From contig NZ_AP023362.1 in assembly GCF_018326285.1 (NCBI RefSeq), positions 1,984,001 through 2,048,000 of the forward strand: 64,000 nt of DNA, in the 5' to 3' direction. Under the pieces are notes generated by a model, which saw only the letters and a program-made list of their open reading frames with translations, searched no databases and was not told the origin of the DNA. A program made the translations under genes and the position numbers. Below, piece by piece: positions 22,604 through 31,716 of the stretch. Positions within the stretch are counted from its first letter, which is position 1. Each line of letters starts with the position of its first letter. The DNA is from Mycolicibacterium sp. TY81 (GTDB lineage: Bacteria; Actinomycetota; Actinomycetes; Mycobacteriales; Mycobacteriaceae).

Positions 22604-23839
22604 TCAGGCGACCGGCTGTGGCTCCAGTCGACGGCTCCGGTACAGCGCCAGGGCGACCAGCAGGCTGATCGCCGTGAGCGACAGCCAGATCAGCTCCGGC
22701 CGGCCGGCATGACGCGCCGTCTCCATCAGCGCGCCCGTGGCGAGATTGCCCACCAGAATGCCGATGCCGACGATGGTGTTGTAGAAGCCGTAGTACGTCG
22801 CCACCAGCCGGTCGCCGGCCAGTGACACCACGGTGTCCATCTCGAACGGATACACCGCGGCCGAGCCGACGGCCAGCAGCGCGGCCGTCAGCAACAGCGC
22901 CGCCACCGCGGCCGGCAGACCCCACCGGTCATCGGGCACCACGATCAGCGGGACGAACGCCGCCGCGAGCACCAGCACGCCGATGGTCAGCGACTGGACG
23001 CGGCCGTAGCGTGCCGTGAACCAGGCCGTGATGCGGATCTGGCCGCCGATGGCCACCAGCCCCGACACCGCGAAAACTGCCGCAACGATGGCCGATTCGG
23101 TGTGCGGCGACAGCACGGCGGCGTGCAGCGGCAACGCCAGGTACACCTGGAACGTCACCACGTAGGTGCCCACCATCGACGCCGCGAACAACAGGAAGGG
23201 GCGGTTGGCCAGCACGGTGCGCCAGTCGTGCAGGACCGAGACCCGTTCGGCGACAGCGTGATCGGCGTGGTCCTTCGGCAGCGCGAACAGCTGCGCGATG
23301 GTCAGCACCGCGAACACCACGGCCGCCATGCCCGCCGTCACCCGGAAGTCCAGCGCCATCAGGGCCAGGCCCACCAGCGGGCCGGCGAGGATGCCGCCCT
23401 GATAGAAGACGTTGAACACCGTGAACGCCGCCACCCGCCGGTCGCCGGAGTCCGCGGCCAGGTAGGCCCGCACCGCCGGGTTGAACAGTGCCCCCGCGAA
23501 ACCGGTTGCCGCCGAGGCGATCAGCAGCACCGGGAGGGACTGTGCCACCGCCAGCAAGCCGAATGCGGCTGTCCGCAACAGGCAGCCCGCCACGATCAGC
23601 GGCTTGTAGCCCAGCCGGTCGGCCAGCGTCCCGCCGACGATGAACATGCCCTGCTGCGAGAAGTTCCGTACCCCGAGCACCAGCCCGACGGCCCAGCCGG
23701 CCAGGCCGAGCGGGCCGGCCAGGTACCCGGCCAGATACGGCATCAGCATGTAGAAGCCGAGATTGATGCCGAACTGGTTGAGCATCAGCACCCGGCTGGG
23801 CCAGCCGAAGCTGCGGAACTGGGTGAGCACCTGCATCAC
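22604..23839 (-). CDS. MFS transporter, Rv0849-like
   Basis: 411 residues with about 12 membrane segments. Motif A is [17 protein letters not shown] (about residues 68-84). The N-terminus [20 protein letters not shown] resembles the MdtH/Rv0849 drug-efflux-like branch. The ATG overlaps the stop of the cysK2-like gene by 4 bases, so the two are co-translated; the same pair occurs as Rv0848-Rv0849 in M. tuberculosis. It may export a sulfur metabolite or a thiol-bound metal, but that is inference from context. Confidence 0.85.
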   Translation of the reverse strand: MMQVLTQFRSFGWPSRVLMLNQFGINLGFYMLMPYLAGYLAGPLGLAGWAVGLVLGVRNFSQQGMFIVGGTLADRLGYKPLIVAGCLLRTAAFGLLAVAQSLPVLLIASAATGFAGALFNPAVRAYLAADSGDRRVAAFTVFNVFYQGGILAGPLVGLALMALDFRVTAGMAAVVFAVLTIAQLFALPKDHADHAVAERVSVLHDWRTVLANRPFLLFAASMVGTYVVTFQVYLALPLHAAVLSPHTESAIVAAVFAVSGLVAIGGQIRITAWFTARYGRVQSLTIGVLVLAAAFVPLIVVPDDRWGLPAAVAALLLTAALLAVGSAAVYPFEMDTVVSLAGDRLVATYYGFYNTIVGIGILVGNLATGALMETARHAGRPELIWLSLTAISLLVALALYRSRRLEPQPVA

Positions 23840-24954
23840 AGTGCCGCCGCGTCGGGCCTACGCACCGTGGTGCACCGGGTCCAGGAATCCACCACGCGCT
23901 CGGTGTGGTCGGCGATCGCCGCGGGCTCGGCGGGCGGCTCGATGCCGAGCAGGCCGTGCTGGCGGCAGTAGTCGTCGTTGTAGACGGTGTCGAAATACCG
24001 TTGCGGCCCATCGGGAAAGATGGCGGCGATGGTGGCGTCCGCGTCGTGGTGGCGCGCCGCCCAACCGGCGACCAGTGCCACCGCGCCGCCGCTCCAGCCG
24101 CTGCTGGCGTAGCTGGTCGAGGCCAGCGCCCGGCACGCCCACACGGCTTCGGCGGGTGCCACCCAGTGCACTTCGGAGAACGCGTCGTAGTCGACGTTGT
24201 CCGGATAGATGCTCGACCCCAGGCCGCGCATCAGCCGGCTCTGCGCGGGCTGGCCGAAGATCGTCGACCCGATGGTGTCGACGCCGATCAGCTTCAAGCC
24301 TGGATTGAACTCGCGCAACACTTTTGCCACCCCGGCCGAATGCCCGCCGGTGCCGACCGAGCACACCAGGACGTCGACGGTGCCCAGCTGCGACTGCAAT
24401 TCGAGCGCGAGGTCGCGGTACGCGTCGACGTTGTCGGGGTTGTTGTACTGGTCGGGGTACCAGGCGGTGGGGTCGCCGGCCAGGATCTGGGCAACCCGGT
24501 CGCGCCGGGCCTGCTGCCAGCCGCCGGTCGGGTGCGGCTCGGTGACCAGGTCGATGTCGGCGCCATATGCGGCCAGCATGCGCAGCATCATCGGTTCCAT
24601 GCCCGGATCGGTCACCAGCGTGACCGGGTGCCCGTACACGGTGCCGGCCAGGGCGAGGCCGAGTCCGAGTGTGCCGCTGGTGGATTCGACGATCCGGGCG
24701 CCGGGCAGCAGGTCGCCGCGGGCCCGGCCGCGTTCGACCATGTACATGGCGGGCCGGTCTTTCATGCCGCCGGGGTTGACGCCTTCGAGCTTGGCCCAGA
24801 AGCCGCGGTCATCGGTGGTGAACGGGGCGGTGATCCGCAGCACCGGAGTGCCGCCGACCATGGTGCCGGGCCGGTCGTAGCGGGCCAGCCGGCATGGCCC
24901 CGAAGCCGGCCGAGCGGATTTTCTGAGCAGGGTGAGATTGGTCGAATTGTTCAT
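23836..24954 (-). CDS. cysK2: CysK2-like PLP enzyme (S-sulfocysteine/cysteine synthase family)
   Basis: 372 residues from ATG 24954, the length of Rv0848. [13 protein letters not shown] places the PLP lysine at Lys65. [10 protein letters not shown] (91-100) replaces the usual T-S-G-N-T-G substrate loop, as in this subfamily. [12 protein letters not shown] is the PLP phosphate cup. M. tuberculosis CysK2 is reported to make S-sulfocysteine from O-phosphoserine and thiosulfate. It sits between an LpqS-like gene and an MFS gene exactly as Rv0847-Rv0849. No Shine-Dalgarno or clear -10 was found before the ATG, so the start is moderately certain. Confidence 0.82.
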   Translation of the reverse strand: MNNSTNLTLLRKSARPASGPCRLARYDRPGTMVGGTPVLRITAPFTTDDRGFWAKLEGVNPGGMKDRPAMYMVERGRARGDLLPGARIVESTSGTLGLGLALAGTVYGHPVTLVTDPGMEPMMLRMLAAYGADIDLVTEPHPTGGWQQARRDRVAQILAGDPTAWYPDQYNNPDNVDAYRDLALELQSQLGTVDVLVCSVGTGGHSAGVAKVLREFNPGLKLIGVDTIGSTIFGQPAQSRLMRGLGSSIYPDNVDYDAFSEVHWVAPAEAVWACRALASTSYASSGWSGGAVALVAGWAARHHDADATIAAIFPDGPQRYFDTVYNDDYCRQHGLLGIEPPAEPAAIADHTERVVDSWTRCTTVRRPDAAAL

Positions 24955-25050
24955 GGGTGCATCACTTTTCGCGTCATGCCGCGATGCGGCAGCGGGATCG
25001 GGCAGCAGACACCGACCAGCCACGAAACGCGGCCGATCTGCGCTGACCGA

Positions 25051-25446
25051 TCAGCGTCGGGAGATGCAGAGCCGGGTCAGGACCGCCCGGCCGGTGTGGA
25101 TCGCCGCCGCCTGACGGGGCGGTCCGCGGCTGGTCACCGGCGTCAGTGCGCACCAGCACACCATCGCGACGCAGACGGCCAGCGCGAGGCCGAGAGCCAG
25201 GAGGGTGGAGGTGGTCCGGGGGAGGCCGATCATCAGATCCGGGGCCGACGGGATCGAATTGTCGCGCAGGTGTGGATGTTCGGCGGTCACGGACGGCAGG
25301 GTGTGGCCCGGTGCCACGAGGACGGGGGCCGCATGGGGATGCGTCGCGGCAGCGGGCTTGATGCCCAGCTGCGTGCCGATCCCGAGGCCCAGCAGCGCGA
25401 CGAGCAGCAGGATCGCCGCCCGCCATCGCATCGGCCTGGTCGTCAC
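25051..25446 (-). CDS. LpqS-like exported His-rich protein
   Basis: 131 residues, GTG 25446 with TACAGT 7 bases upstream. An N-terminal signal helix (ILLLVALLGLGIGTQLG) is followed by THPHAAPVLVAPGHTLP and AEHPHL, a His-rich stretch that could bind metal. A second helix (LLALGLALAVCVAMVCWCAL) and a basic tail follow. Unlike a true lipoprotein there is no lipobox Cys at the end of the first helix. The position upstream of cysK2 and MFS matches lpqS (Rv0847), a member of the copper-responsive RicR regulon in M. tuberculosis. The orthology rests mostly on context. Confidence 0.6.
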   Translation of the reverse strand: MTTRPMRWRAAILLLVALLGLGIGTQLGIKPAAATHPHAAPVLVAPGHTLPSVTAEHPHLRDNSIPSAPDLMIGLPRTTSTLLALGLALAVCVAMVCWCALTPVTSRGPPRQAAAIHTGRAVLTRLCISRR

Positions 25447-25453
25447 CTTCGCG

Positions 25454-25459
25454 ACTGTA
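25454..25459 (-). promoter_or_regulatory. -10 element of the LpqS-like gene
   Basis: TACAGT on the minus strand, 7 bases from GTG 25446, leaderless spacing. It would drive the LpqS-like/cysK2/MFS operon. Confidence 0.4.
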
Positions 25460-25552
25460 CCGACGTTTCAGCGCCTATAGCCGTGCCGATGCCGGCGCAT
25501 GCGGAAAAGTTACCGGGTTCAAATCACTTTCATATCCGCATCGGCCGGAGGC

Positions 25553-27031
25553 TCAGGCGCTGAACTCGTAGTCGTCGAGGTCGAAGCGGCGGCTGCGGAC
25601 GTAGGCCTCCACGGTGGTGGCGGGCCGTAGCGGCACGTCGCCGTTCTTGTCGAAGTAGTAGCTGTTGGCCGACTGGCAGCTGTCCTGCCAGAACACCTGG
25701 CGGTGGCGCTTGCGCATCATCTCGTCGAAGTAGCGGTCGTTGGCCTCCTGCGAGACCTCCACCCGGTGGGCGCCAAGCTTTTCCGCGCGCTGCAGGCACC
25801 GCACGATGTGGTGGGTCTGGGCTTCGATCAGCGCGAAATACGACGAACCCACGTAGCCGTACGGCCCCATGACGGTGAAGAAGTTCGGGAAACCGGGGAT
25901 GCTGACGCCCTCATAGGCCTGCAGCCGCTGCGTCTCCCAGAACTCGCCGAGGGTGTGGCCGCCCGCACCGGTGACGGGGAACGTCGGCACGCTGTCGACG
26001 TCCATCACCTTGAACCCGGTGGCCAGGATCAGCACGTCCACCTCGTGTTCCCGGCCGTCGGCGGTACGTACCCCGGTCGGCGTGATGCGCTCGATGGATT
26101 CGGTTACCAGACTGACGTTTTCGCGGTTGTACGTCGCGAGGTAGCTGTTGTGGAAACCCGGTCGTTTACAGCCGACCGCGTAGCGCGGCGTCAGCTTGTC
26201 CCGCACCACCGGGTCGTGGACCTCGCGTCGCAGGAACGACCGTCCCATCCGGGCGGCGCCGTCCGCCAACGGAAAGACGCTGTAGTACTGCGCCGACAGC
26301 GGGAAGGTCAGCTCGACGTAGGCCTGACTGGCCAGCCGCTGCAGCGTCTTGCCGCCGGGAATGCGCATGGCCCAGCGGGCCGGGGCCGGCAAGGGGAGGT
26401 CCAGTTTCGGGAAGCACCAGATCGGCGTGCGCTGAAACACCGTGAGGTGCGCCACGATCGGGGCGATCTCGGGGATCACCTGCACTGCCGAGGCACCGGT
26501 GCCGATGATCGCGACCCGCTTGCCACGCAGGTCGATGCTGCTGTCCCAGCGTGCGGTGTGCAGCGTGATGCCGGCGAAGTCCTCGACGCCGTCGATGTCC
26601 GGTGGCTTGGGCACCGTCAGGACGCCGCTGCCGTTGATCAGGAACCGTGCGGTGACGGTGCCGCTGCTGGTGTGCACGCGCCACAGGGCGGCGTCGTCGT
26701 CGTACTCGGCGCCGGTGACCTCGGTGCCGAACCGGATGCGGTCCCGCAGCCCGTACTTGTCGACGCAGTGCTCGGCGTAGGCCTTGAGTTCGTGGCCTTT
26801 GGCGTAGGTGCGCGACCAGTCGGCGCTCTGCTCGAACGAGAACTGGTAGGAGAACGACGGAATATCCACGGCGACACCGGGATAGGTGTTCCAGAACCAG
26901 GTGCCGCCGGGGCCGGAGCCGGCTTCGAGGATTCGGTAGTCACCGAGCCCGGCCCGGTCGAGCAGGATGCCGGCCCCGATCCCGGAGAACCCGGCGCCGA
27001 CGATCACCGTTTGGACATCAGGCGTTGTCAT
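25553..27031 (-). CDS. Flavin-containing Baeyer-Villiger-type monooxygenase (Rv1393c-like)
   Basis: 492 residues. VIVGAGFSGIGAGILLDRAG is the FAD-binding Rossmann motif. The second, NADPH-binding motif (VAIIGTGASAVQVIPEIAPI, about 178-197) follows FAGITLHTARWD, which fits the Baeyer-Villiger fingerprint F-x-G-x-x-x-H-x-x-x-W-[PD]. It oxidises ketones or related carbonyls, or S/N atoms; the substrate is unknown. Length and locus (downstream of metK, before the lipHI pair) match Rv1393c. It ends the run lipI-lipH-monooxygenase, 20 bases after lipH. Confidence 0.88.
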   Translation of the reverse strand: MTTPDVQTVIVGAGFSGIGAGILLDRAGLGDYRILEAGSGPGGTWFWNTYPGVAVDIPSFSYQFSFEQSADWSRTYAKGHELKAYAEHCVDKYGLRDRIRFGTEVTGAEYDDDAALWRVHTSSGTVTARFLINGSGVLTVPKPPDIDGVEDFAGITLHTARWDSSIDLRGKRVAIIGTGASAVQVIPEIAPIVAHLTVFQRTPIWCFPKLDLPLPAPARWAMRIPGGKTLQRLASQAYVELTFPLSAQYYSVFPLADGAARMGRSFLRREVHDPVVRDKLTPRYAVGCKRPGFHNSYLATYNRENVSLVTESIERITPTGVRTADGREHEVDVLILATGFKVMDVDSVPTFPVTGAGGHTLGEFWETQRLQAYEGVSIPGFPNFFTVMGPYGYVGSSYFALIEAQTHHIVRCLQRAEKLGAHRVEVSQEANDRYFDEMMRKRHRQVFWQDSCQSANSYYFDKNGDVPLRPATTVEAYVRSRRFDLDDYEFSA

Positions 27032-27051
27032 GGGTCCATACTTGCGGAAAT

Positions 27052-28038
27052 TCAGGCGTAGAGGGCGGCTTTCAGGGCCGCGAGTCCACGGTTGGTGGCC
27101 TCGGTCGCCACCGGAGAAGCCAGGGCCAGGCTGACGAACCCGTGCACCATGGTCGGCTCGTTGCTCAGCTCGACCGGAACACCGGCTGCGGCAAGCAATT
27201 TGGCGTATTCGGCGCCGTCGTCGCGCAGCGGGTCGTGCTCGGCGGTTCCGATGTACGCCGGCGGCAGACCTGCCAGCGACTCGGCGTTCGCCGGGGCCAG
27301 GTCGGTCGGCAGGGCCGACGCGTCGCTGAGGTCCATGCCCGGCAGGTACCAGGTCAGGAAGGCCGCCGTCACATTGCTGTTGAGCATGGGGGCGTCGGCG
27401 TTCTCGGTGAACGACGGCAGCGTGACGTCACCCGTCACCACGGGGTACCAGAGCAGCTGGAACGCCAGCTTCGGGCCACCGGCGTCACGCGCCCGCAGCG
27501 CCATCACCGCGGAGATGTTGCCGCCGGCCGAGTCGCCGGCCACCGCGAGGCGCGCCGGGTCGCCACCCAGTTCGGCGGCATGCGCGCCGACCCACTGCAG
27601 CGCGGCCCAGGAATCCTCGATGGCGGCCGGGAACGGGTGCTCGGGCGCCAACCGGTACTCGACCGACACGACGATGGCGCGGGCGCCGACGGCGTGGGCG
27701 CGCGCCACATGGTCATGGGTATCCAGGTCGCCGATGGCCCAACCGCCGCCGTGATAGAAGACCACGACGGGCAGCGGCCGGGTCTCGCCGTCGATGGGCG
27801 GCCAGTAGATACGGACCGGAATCTGGCCTGCCGCACCGCAATCGAGCGTACGGTTCTCGATCCGCAGGTCCGGCAGCATCGCCGCCGGCGGCCGCATCGC
27901 GGCGATCTTGGCGCGCGCCACCTCGACACCGTCGTCGATGGTGAACTCCAGTGGCACGGCGTCCAGGAGGGCTTTGAGGATCGGGTCGATACCAGGGCGG
28001 TCAGCGGACGTCACAGCGTCGCTCTCATCCAGGGTCAT
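27052..28038 (-). CDS. lipH: HSL-family carboxylesterase (LipH-like)
   Basis: 328 residues. VVFYHGGGWAIGDLDTHDH (about 92-110) is the HGGG oxyanion-hole motif. VAGDSAGGNISAV (about 165-177) carries the nucleophilic Ser. PTMVHGFVSL near the C-terminus gives the catalytic His. Hormone-sensitive-lipase-family esterases cleave short acyl esters. A close paralogue follows upstream in tandem, as lipH-lipI (Rv1399c-Rv1400c). The assignment of H versus I is by position only. Confidence 0.8.
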   Translation of the reverse strand: MTLDESDAVTSADRPGIDPILKALLDAVPLEFTIDDGVEVARAKIAAMRPPAAMLPDLRIENRTLDCGAAGQIPVRIYWPPIDGETRPLPVVVFYHGGGWAIGDLDTHDHVARAHAVGARAIVVSVEYRLAPEHPFPAAIEDSWAALQWVGAHAAELGGDPARLAVAGDSAGGNISAVMALRARDAGGPKLAFQLLWYPVVTGDVTLPSFTENADAPMLNSNVTAAFLTWYLPGMDLSDASALPTDLAPANAESLAGLPPAYIGTAEHDPLRDDGAEYAKLLAAAGVPVELSNEPTMVHGFVSLALASPVATEATNRGLAALKAALYA

Positions 28039-28041
28039 GCC

Positions 28042-28965
28042 TCAGGCTAACGCTGCCTTCAGCGCGGCGATTCCGCGGTCGGTCGCCTCGGTCGTCGCCG
28101 GCACCACGCCGTGGTACCCGAGGTAGCCGTGCACCAGGGTCTCGGCGTTGTGCACCTCGACGGAAACCCCGGCCGCGGTGAGCATCTCGCCGTACCGGAT
28201 GCCGTCGTCGCGCAGTGGGTCGTATCCGGCGACGGCGATGTAGGCCGGGGCCAGCCCGGCCAGCGACTCGGCACGCGCCGGGACCAGGGCGGCCGGTGGG
28301 TTCCGCAGGTCGACGCCCGTGGCATACAGCAACGAGAAACCGCCGACGGCGTCGCGGCCCAGGACCGGGGCGTCGGCGTTCTCGGTGAACGACGGCAGCG
28401 ACGTGTCCCAGGTGGTCGCGGGGTACCACAGCAGCTGGGCGCGCAGCGTGATGCCGGCATCGCGGGCCAGCTGCGCGACCACGGCGGCGAGGTTGCCGCC
28501 GGCCGAATCACCGGCCACTGCAAGACGATTCGGGTCACCGCCGATCTCGTCGGCGTGGGCGGCCACCCACTGCGTCACGGCCCAGACGTCGTCGACCGCG
28601 GCGGGGAAGGGGTGCTCGGGAGCGAGCCGGTAGTCCACCGACACCACCACGGCGCCGGCACCGGCGGCGTGCAGGCGGGCGGTGCCGTCATAGGTGTCCA
28701 GATCGCCGACCACCCAGCCGCCGCCGTGGAAGAACAGCACCACCGGCGCCGACGGTTCGATGTCCGCGGGCCAGTAGACGCGCACCGGCACGCCGTCGAT
28801 GACGCGGTCCTCGGCGCGGACCTCCGGGAACACCGCCTTGCGGGGCAGCTCGCGGAACCGGGCCCGGGCGGCTTCGACGCCACCGTCCATGGTCAATTGG
28901 AACGGAACCGCTTCCAGTACCTTTTGCAGAATGGGATCGAGCGGGGGACGCGCAGTGTCCGACAT
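28042..28965 (-). CDS. lipI: HSL-family carboxylesterase (LipI-like)
   Basis: 307 residues. VVLFFHGGGWVVGDLDTYDG, VAGDSAGGNLAAV and ETLVHGYLG give the oxyanion hole, Ser and His of the HSL family. The shared start region PILQKVLEAVPFQLTMDGGV against PILKALLDAVPLEFTIDDGV shows tandem duplication with the neighbour. The ATG has TACGGT 6 bases upstream inside the divergent yhhN frame, supporting a leaderless start. The ATG overlaps the ATG of the divergent gene by two bases. Confidence 0.82.
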   Translation of the reverse strand: MSDTARPPLDPILQKVLEAVPFQLTMDGGVEAARARFRELPRKAVFPEVRAEDRVIDGVPVRVYWPADIEPSAPVVLFFHGGGWVVGDLDTYDGTARLHAAGAGAVVVSVDYRLAPEHPFPAAVDDVWAVTQWVAAHADEIGGDPNRLAVAGDSAGGNLAAVVAQLARDAGITLRAQLLWYPATTWDTSLPSFTENADAPVLGRDAVGGFSLLYATGVDLRNPPAALVPARAESLAGLAPAYIAVAGYDPLRDDGIRYGEMLTAAGVSVEVHNAETLVHGYLGYHGVVPATTEATDRGIAALKAALA

Positions 28966-29683
28966 GAGTTCACCGTACGCACCGCGCCGGCGGCTGTGGC
29001 TGGCGGCCGCCGTGATCGCCGCCGGCTATGGCATCTTCCTCATCGCGACGGCGCTGCGGTTGCCGTCGGGCGCCGACCTGATCGGCCAATTCGCCCTGCA
29101 GCCCATGGTCAAGGCACTGCCCGCGCTGCTGCTGGCGGCGGCCGCGGCGAGCCATCCGATCGTCCGCGAACGCAACTGGCTGGTCGCCGCACTGGTGTTC
29201 TCGGCCGGTGGTGACTTCCTGCTGGCCGTGCCGGGCTGGCCCATGGGATTCGTCTTCGGGCTCGGCTCGTTCCTGATCGCGCACCTGTGCTTCCTGGCCG
29301 CCCTGCTGCCGTTGGCCCGCCGCACCCCAGCGGCCACCGCCGGCGCCGCGGTCCTGGTCGTCATCTGCCTCGGGCTCATCGTCTGGTTCTGGCCGAGCCT
29401 GGTCGCGCAGCAGATGACCATCCCCGTGACCGTGTACATGGCGGTACTGGTGGCCATGGTGTGCACGGCGCTGTTCGCCGACCTGCCGACCCGCTGGACC
29501 GCCCTCGGCGCGCTGTGCTTCGCGGTGAGCGACGGCATGATCGGCATCAGCAAGTTCGTGCTCGGTGACGAGACGCTGGCGGTCCCGATCTGGTGGGCCT
29601 ACGCCGCGTCGTTGCTCCTGATCACCGCTGGATTCTTCGCCGGCAGGACGTTGTCGGCCGCGTCTGCTACACCGGCTGCGTGA
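28964..29683 (+). CDS. YhhN-family (TMEM86-like) membrane protein, Rv1401-like
   Basis: 239 residues with about eight membrane helices, from LWLAAAVIAAGYGIFLIATA to AYAASLLLITAGFFAG. The motif FSAGGDFLLAVPG and segment FAVSDGMIGISKFV are typical of the YhhN/TMEM86 family, which includes lysoplasmalogenases and possible lipid-ether hydrolases. Its start codon shares bases with the divergent lipI start, and no ribosome binding site is visible, so the start is less sure than the gene. It overlaps priA by 4 bases. Confidence 0.82.
   Translation: MSSPYAPRRRLWLAAAVIAAGYGIFLIATALRLPSGADLIGQFALQPMVKALPALLLAAAAASHPIVRERNWLVAALVFSAGGDFLLAVPGWPMGFVFGLGSFLIAHLCFLAALLPLARRTPAATAGAAVLVVICLGLIVWFWPSLVAQQMTIPVTVYMAVLVAMVCTALFADLPTRWTALGALCFAVSDGMIGISKFVLGDETLAVPIWWAYAASLLLITAGFFAGRTLSAASATPAA
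28972..28977 (-). promoter_or_regulatory. -10 element of lipI
   Basis: TACGGT on the minus strand, 6 bases from ATG 28965, inside the yhhN reading frame. Confidence 0.4.
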
Positions 29684-31680
29684 CCGTCACCAGACAGCAG
29701 GCCGAGCACGAGCCCGTGGCTCGGGTGCTGCCGATGCTGTCGGTGCCGCATCTGGACCGCGAGTTCGACTACCTGGTGCCGGCCGACCTGTCCGACGACG
29801 CCCAGCCGGGCGTGCGGGCCAAGGTCCGGTTCAATGGCCGCCTCGTCGACGCGTTCATCCTCGAAAGGCGTTCGGACACCGATCATTCGGGCAAGCTGGG
29901 CTGGCTGGACCGGGTGGTCTCGGCCGAACGGGTGCTGACCCCGGACGTGCAGCGCCTCGCCGAGGCGGTGGCCGCCCGGTACGCCGGCAGCCGGCCCGAT
30001 GTGCTGCGCCTGGCCATCCCGCCGCGGCATGCCACCGTGGAGAAGCAACCGCCGCCGGAGCTTCCGCCGTTCGTTGCACGCGACGTCGACGCCGGCGCCT
30101 GGCAGCAGTACGGCCGCGGCGAGCAGTTCCTCGAAGCGCTTGCCGAGGGCCGGGCCGCGCGCGCGGTGTGGCAGGCGCTGCCGGGGGAGGACTGGGCCCG
30201 GCGGCTGTGCGAGGCGGCGGCTGTCGTCGTCAACGCCGGCCGCGCGGCACTGCTGATCGTGCCGGACCAGCGCGACGTCGACGCCGTCCACGCCGCGGCG
30301 CTGACGCTCGTCGACGAGTCCCGGGTCGTGGCATTGTCCGCCGGCCTCGGCCCGTCGCAGCGCTACCGGCGCTGGCTGTCGGTGCTGCGCGGTCAGGCCC
30401 GGCTCGTCATCGGCACCCGCAGCGCGGTGTTCGCCCCCGTCGCCGACCTCGGGCTCGTCGTCGTATGGGACGACGGCGACGACTCGCTCGCCGAACCGCG
30501 TGCGCCGTATCCGCACGCCCGCGAGGTCGCCATGCTGCGGGCGCACCAATTGCGTTGCGGCGCAGTCATCGGCGGCTTCGCGCGCACTGCCGAGGCGCAG
30601 GCCCTGGTCCGCAGCAAGTGGGCGCACGACCTGGTGGCGGGCCGCAGCGTGGTGCGCGCCCGAGCGCCACGCGTCGTCGCGCTCGACGACGATGCCCACA
30701 CCCACGAACGCGACGCCGCCGCCCGCACCGCGCGGTTGCCGTCGATGGCCCTCGGCGCGGCCCGGGCGGCGCTGAGTGCCGGCCGGCCCGTGCTGGTCCA
30801 GGTGCCGCGCCGCGGCTACGTGCCCGCGCTGGCCTGCGGTAAATGCCGGACCATCGCGCGGTGCCGCCACTGCACCGGTCCGCTGTCGCTGCCGGACCGC
30901 GACACCGTCGGCGCGGTGTGCCGCTGGTGTGGCCGTCAGGACGTCGCGCTGCGCTGCGGCCGGTGCGGTTCGGACGCGGTACGCGCGGTTGTGGTCGGGG
31001 CCCGGCGCACCGCCGAGGAGCTGGGCCGGGCCTTCCCGGGCGTTCCCGTCGTCACCTCCGGCGGTGACGCCGTCGTGACCGAGGTGCCCGCGCGCGCCGC
31101 CGTCGTGGTGGCGACCCCGGGCGCCGAACCGCGGGCCGACGGCGGTTACGGCGCGGCGCTGTTGCTGGACGGCTGGGCGCTACTGGGCCGTCAGGATCTG
31201 CGCGCGGCCGAGGACACGCTGCGCCGGTGGATGTCGGCAGCGGCCATGGTGCTCGACCGCGCGGCCGGGGGCACCGTCGCGGTGGTGGCCGAATCGTCGA
31301 TCCCGACGGTGCAGGCGCTGGTGCGCTGGGACCCCGTCGGGCACGCGGAGTCCGAGCTCGACGGCCGTACCGAGGTCGGGCTGCCCCCCGCGGTGCATCT
31401 CGCTGCCGTCGACGGTGTCCCGGAGGCGGCCGACGCGCTGCTGGAGGCCGCCGCCCTGCCGCCCGATGCCGAGGTGCTGGGTCCGGTCGACCTGCCGTTC
31501 GGCGCCCGTCGTCCACCCGGAGTGGACCCGGACGCTCCCGTGCACCGCATGCTGGTGCGGGTCTCGCGTGATCGCGGGCTGGTGCTCGCGGCGGCCCTGC
31601 GCCGGGCGACCGGCGTGCTCAGCGCCCGCCACGATCAGACGCCGGTGCGGGTGCAGATCGATCCGCTGCACATCGGATGA
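29680..31680 (+). CDS. priA: PriA-like primosome protein with degenerate helicase motifs
   Basis: 666 residues from GTG 29680, overlapping the yhhN stop. The 3' DNA-binding domain, helicase-like core and zinc domain are present. Eight cysteines pair as CGKC, CRHC, CRWC and CGRC between about residues 388 and 430. The Walker A that should read G-x-G-K-T is replaced by LPGEDWARRL, and the DEEH box by WDDGDDS, so ATP hydrolysis is unlikely. This is known for actinobacterial PriA homologues. It probably acts as a replication-restart loading factor without helicase activity. Followed by fmt after 36 bases. Confidence 0.88.
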   Translation: MTVTRQQAEHEPVARVLPMLSVPHLDREFDYLVPADLSDDAQPGVRAKVRFNGRLVDAFILERRSDTDHSGKLGWLDRVVSAERVLTPDVQRLAEAVAARYAGSRPDVLRLAIPPRHATVEKQPPPELPPFVARDVDAGAWQQYGRGEQFLEALAEGRAARAVWQALPGEDWARRLCEAAAVVVNAGRAALLIVPDQRDVDAVHAAALTLVDESRVVALSAGLGPSQRYRRWLSVLRGQARLVIGTRSAVFAPVADLGLVVVWDDGDDSLAEPRAPYPHAREVAMLRAHQLRCGAVIGGFARTAEAQALVRSKWAHDLVAGRSVVRARAPRVVALDDDAHTHERDAAARTARLPSMALGAARAALSAGRPVLVQVPRRGYVPALACGKCRTIARCRHCTGPLSLPDRDTVGAVCRWCGRQDVALRCGRCGSDAVRAVVVGARRTAEELGRAFPGVPVVTSGGDAVVTEVPARAAVVVATPGAEPRADGGYGAALLLDGWALLGRQDLRAAEDTLRRWMSAAAMVLDRAAGGTVAVVAESSIPTVQALVRWDPVGHAESELDGRTEVGLPPAVHLAAVDGVPEAADALLEAAALPPDAEVLGPVDLPFGARRPPGVDPDAPVHRMLVRVSRDRGLVLAAALRRATGVLSARHDQTPVRVQIDPLHIG

Positions 31681-31702
31681 GTAGGTTCGGCCGCCGCACA
31701 AG

Positions 31703-31708
31703 TAGCCT
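31703..31708 (+). promoter_or_regulatory. -10 element of fmt
   Basis: TAGCCT, 8 bases before GTG 31717, without Shine-Dalgarno; leaderless spacing. Confidence 0.45.
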
Positions 31709-31716
31709 GGTGGATC

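Noticed and set aside
25447..25552. Possible RicR copper operator before the LpqS-like gene
   Set aside because: No palindromic TACCC-GGGTA-type box was found by eye; only a -10 hexamer is supported.
28039..28049. TAGCCT 5 bases before lipH as a separate promoter
   Set aside because: It overlaps the lipI end, the spacing is short, and lipH is only 3 bases from lipI, so co-transcription is simpler.
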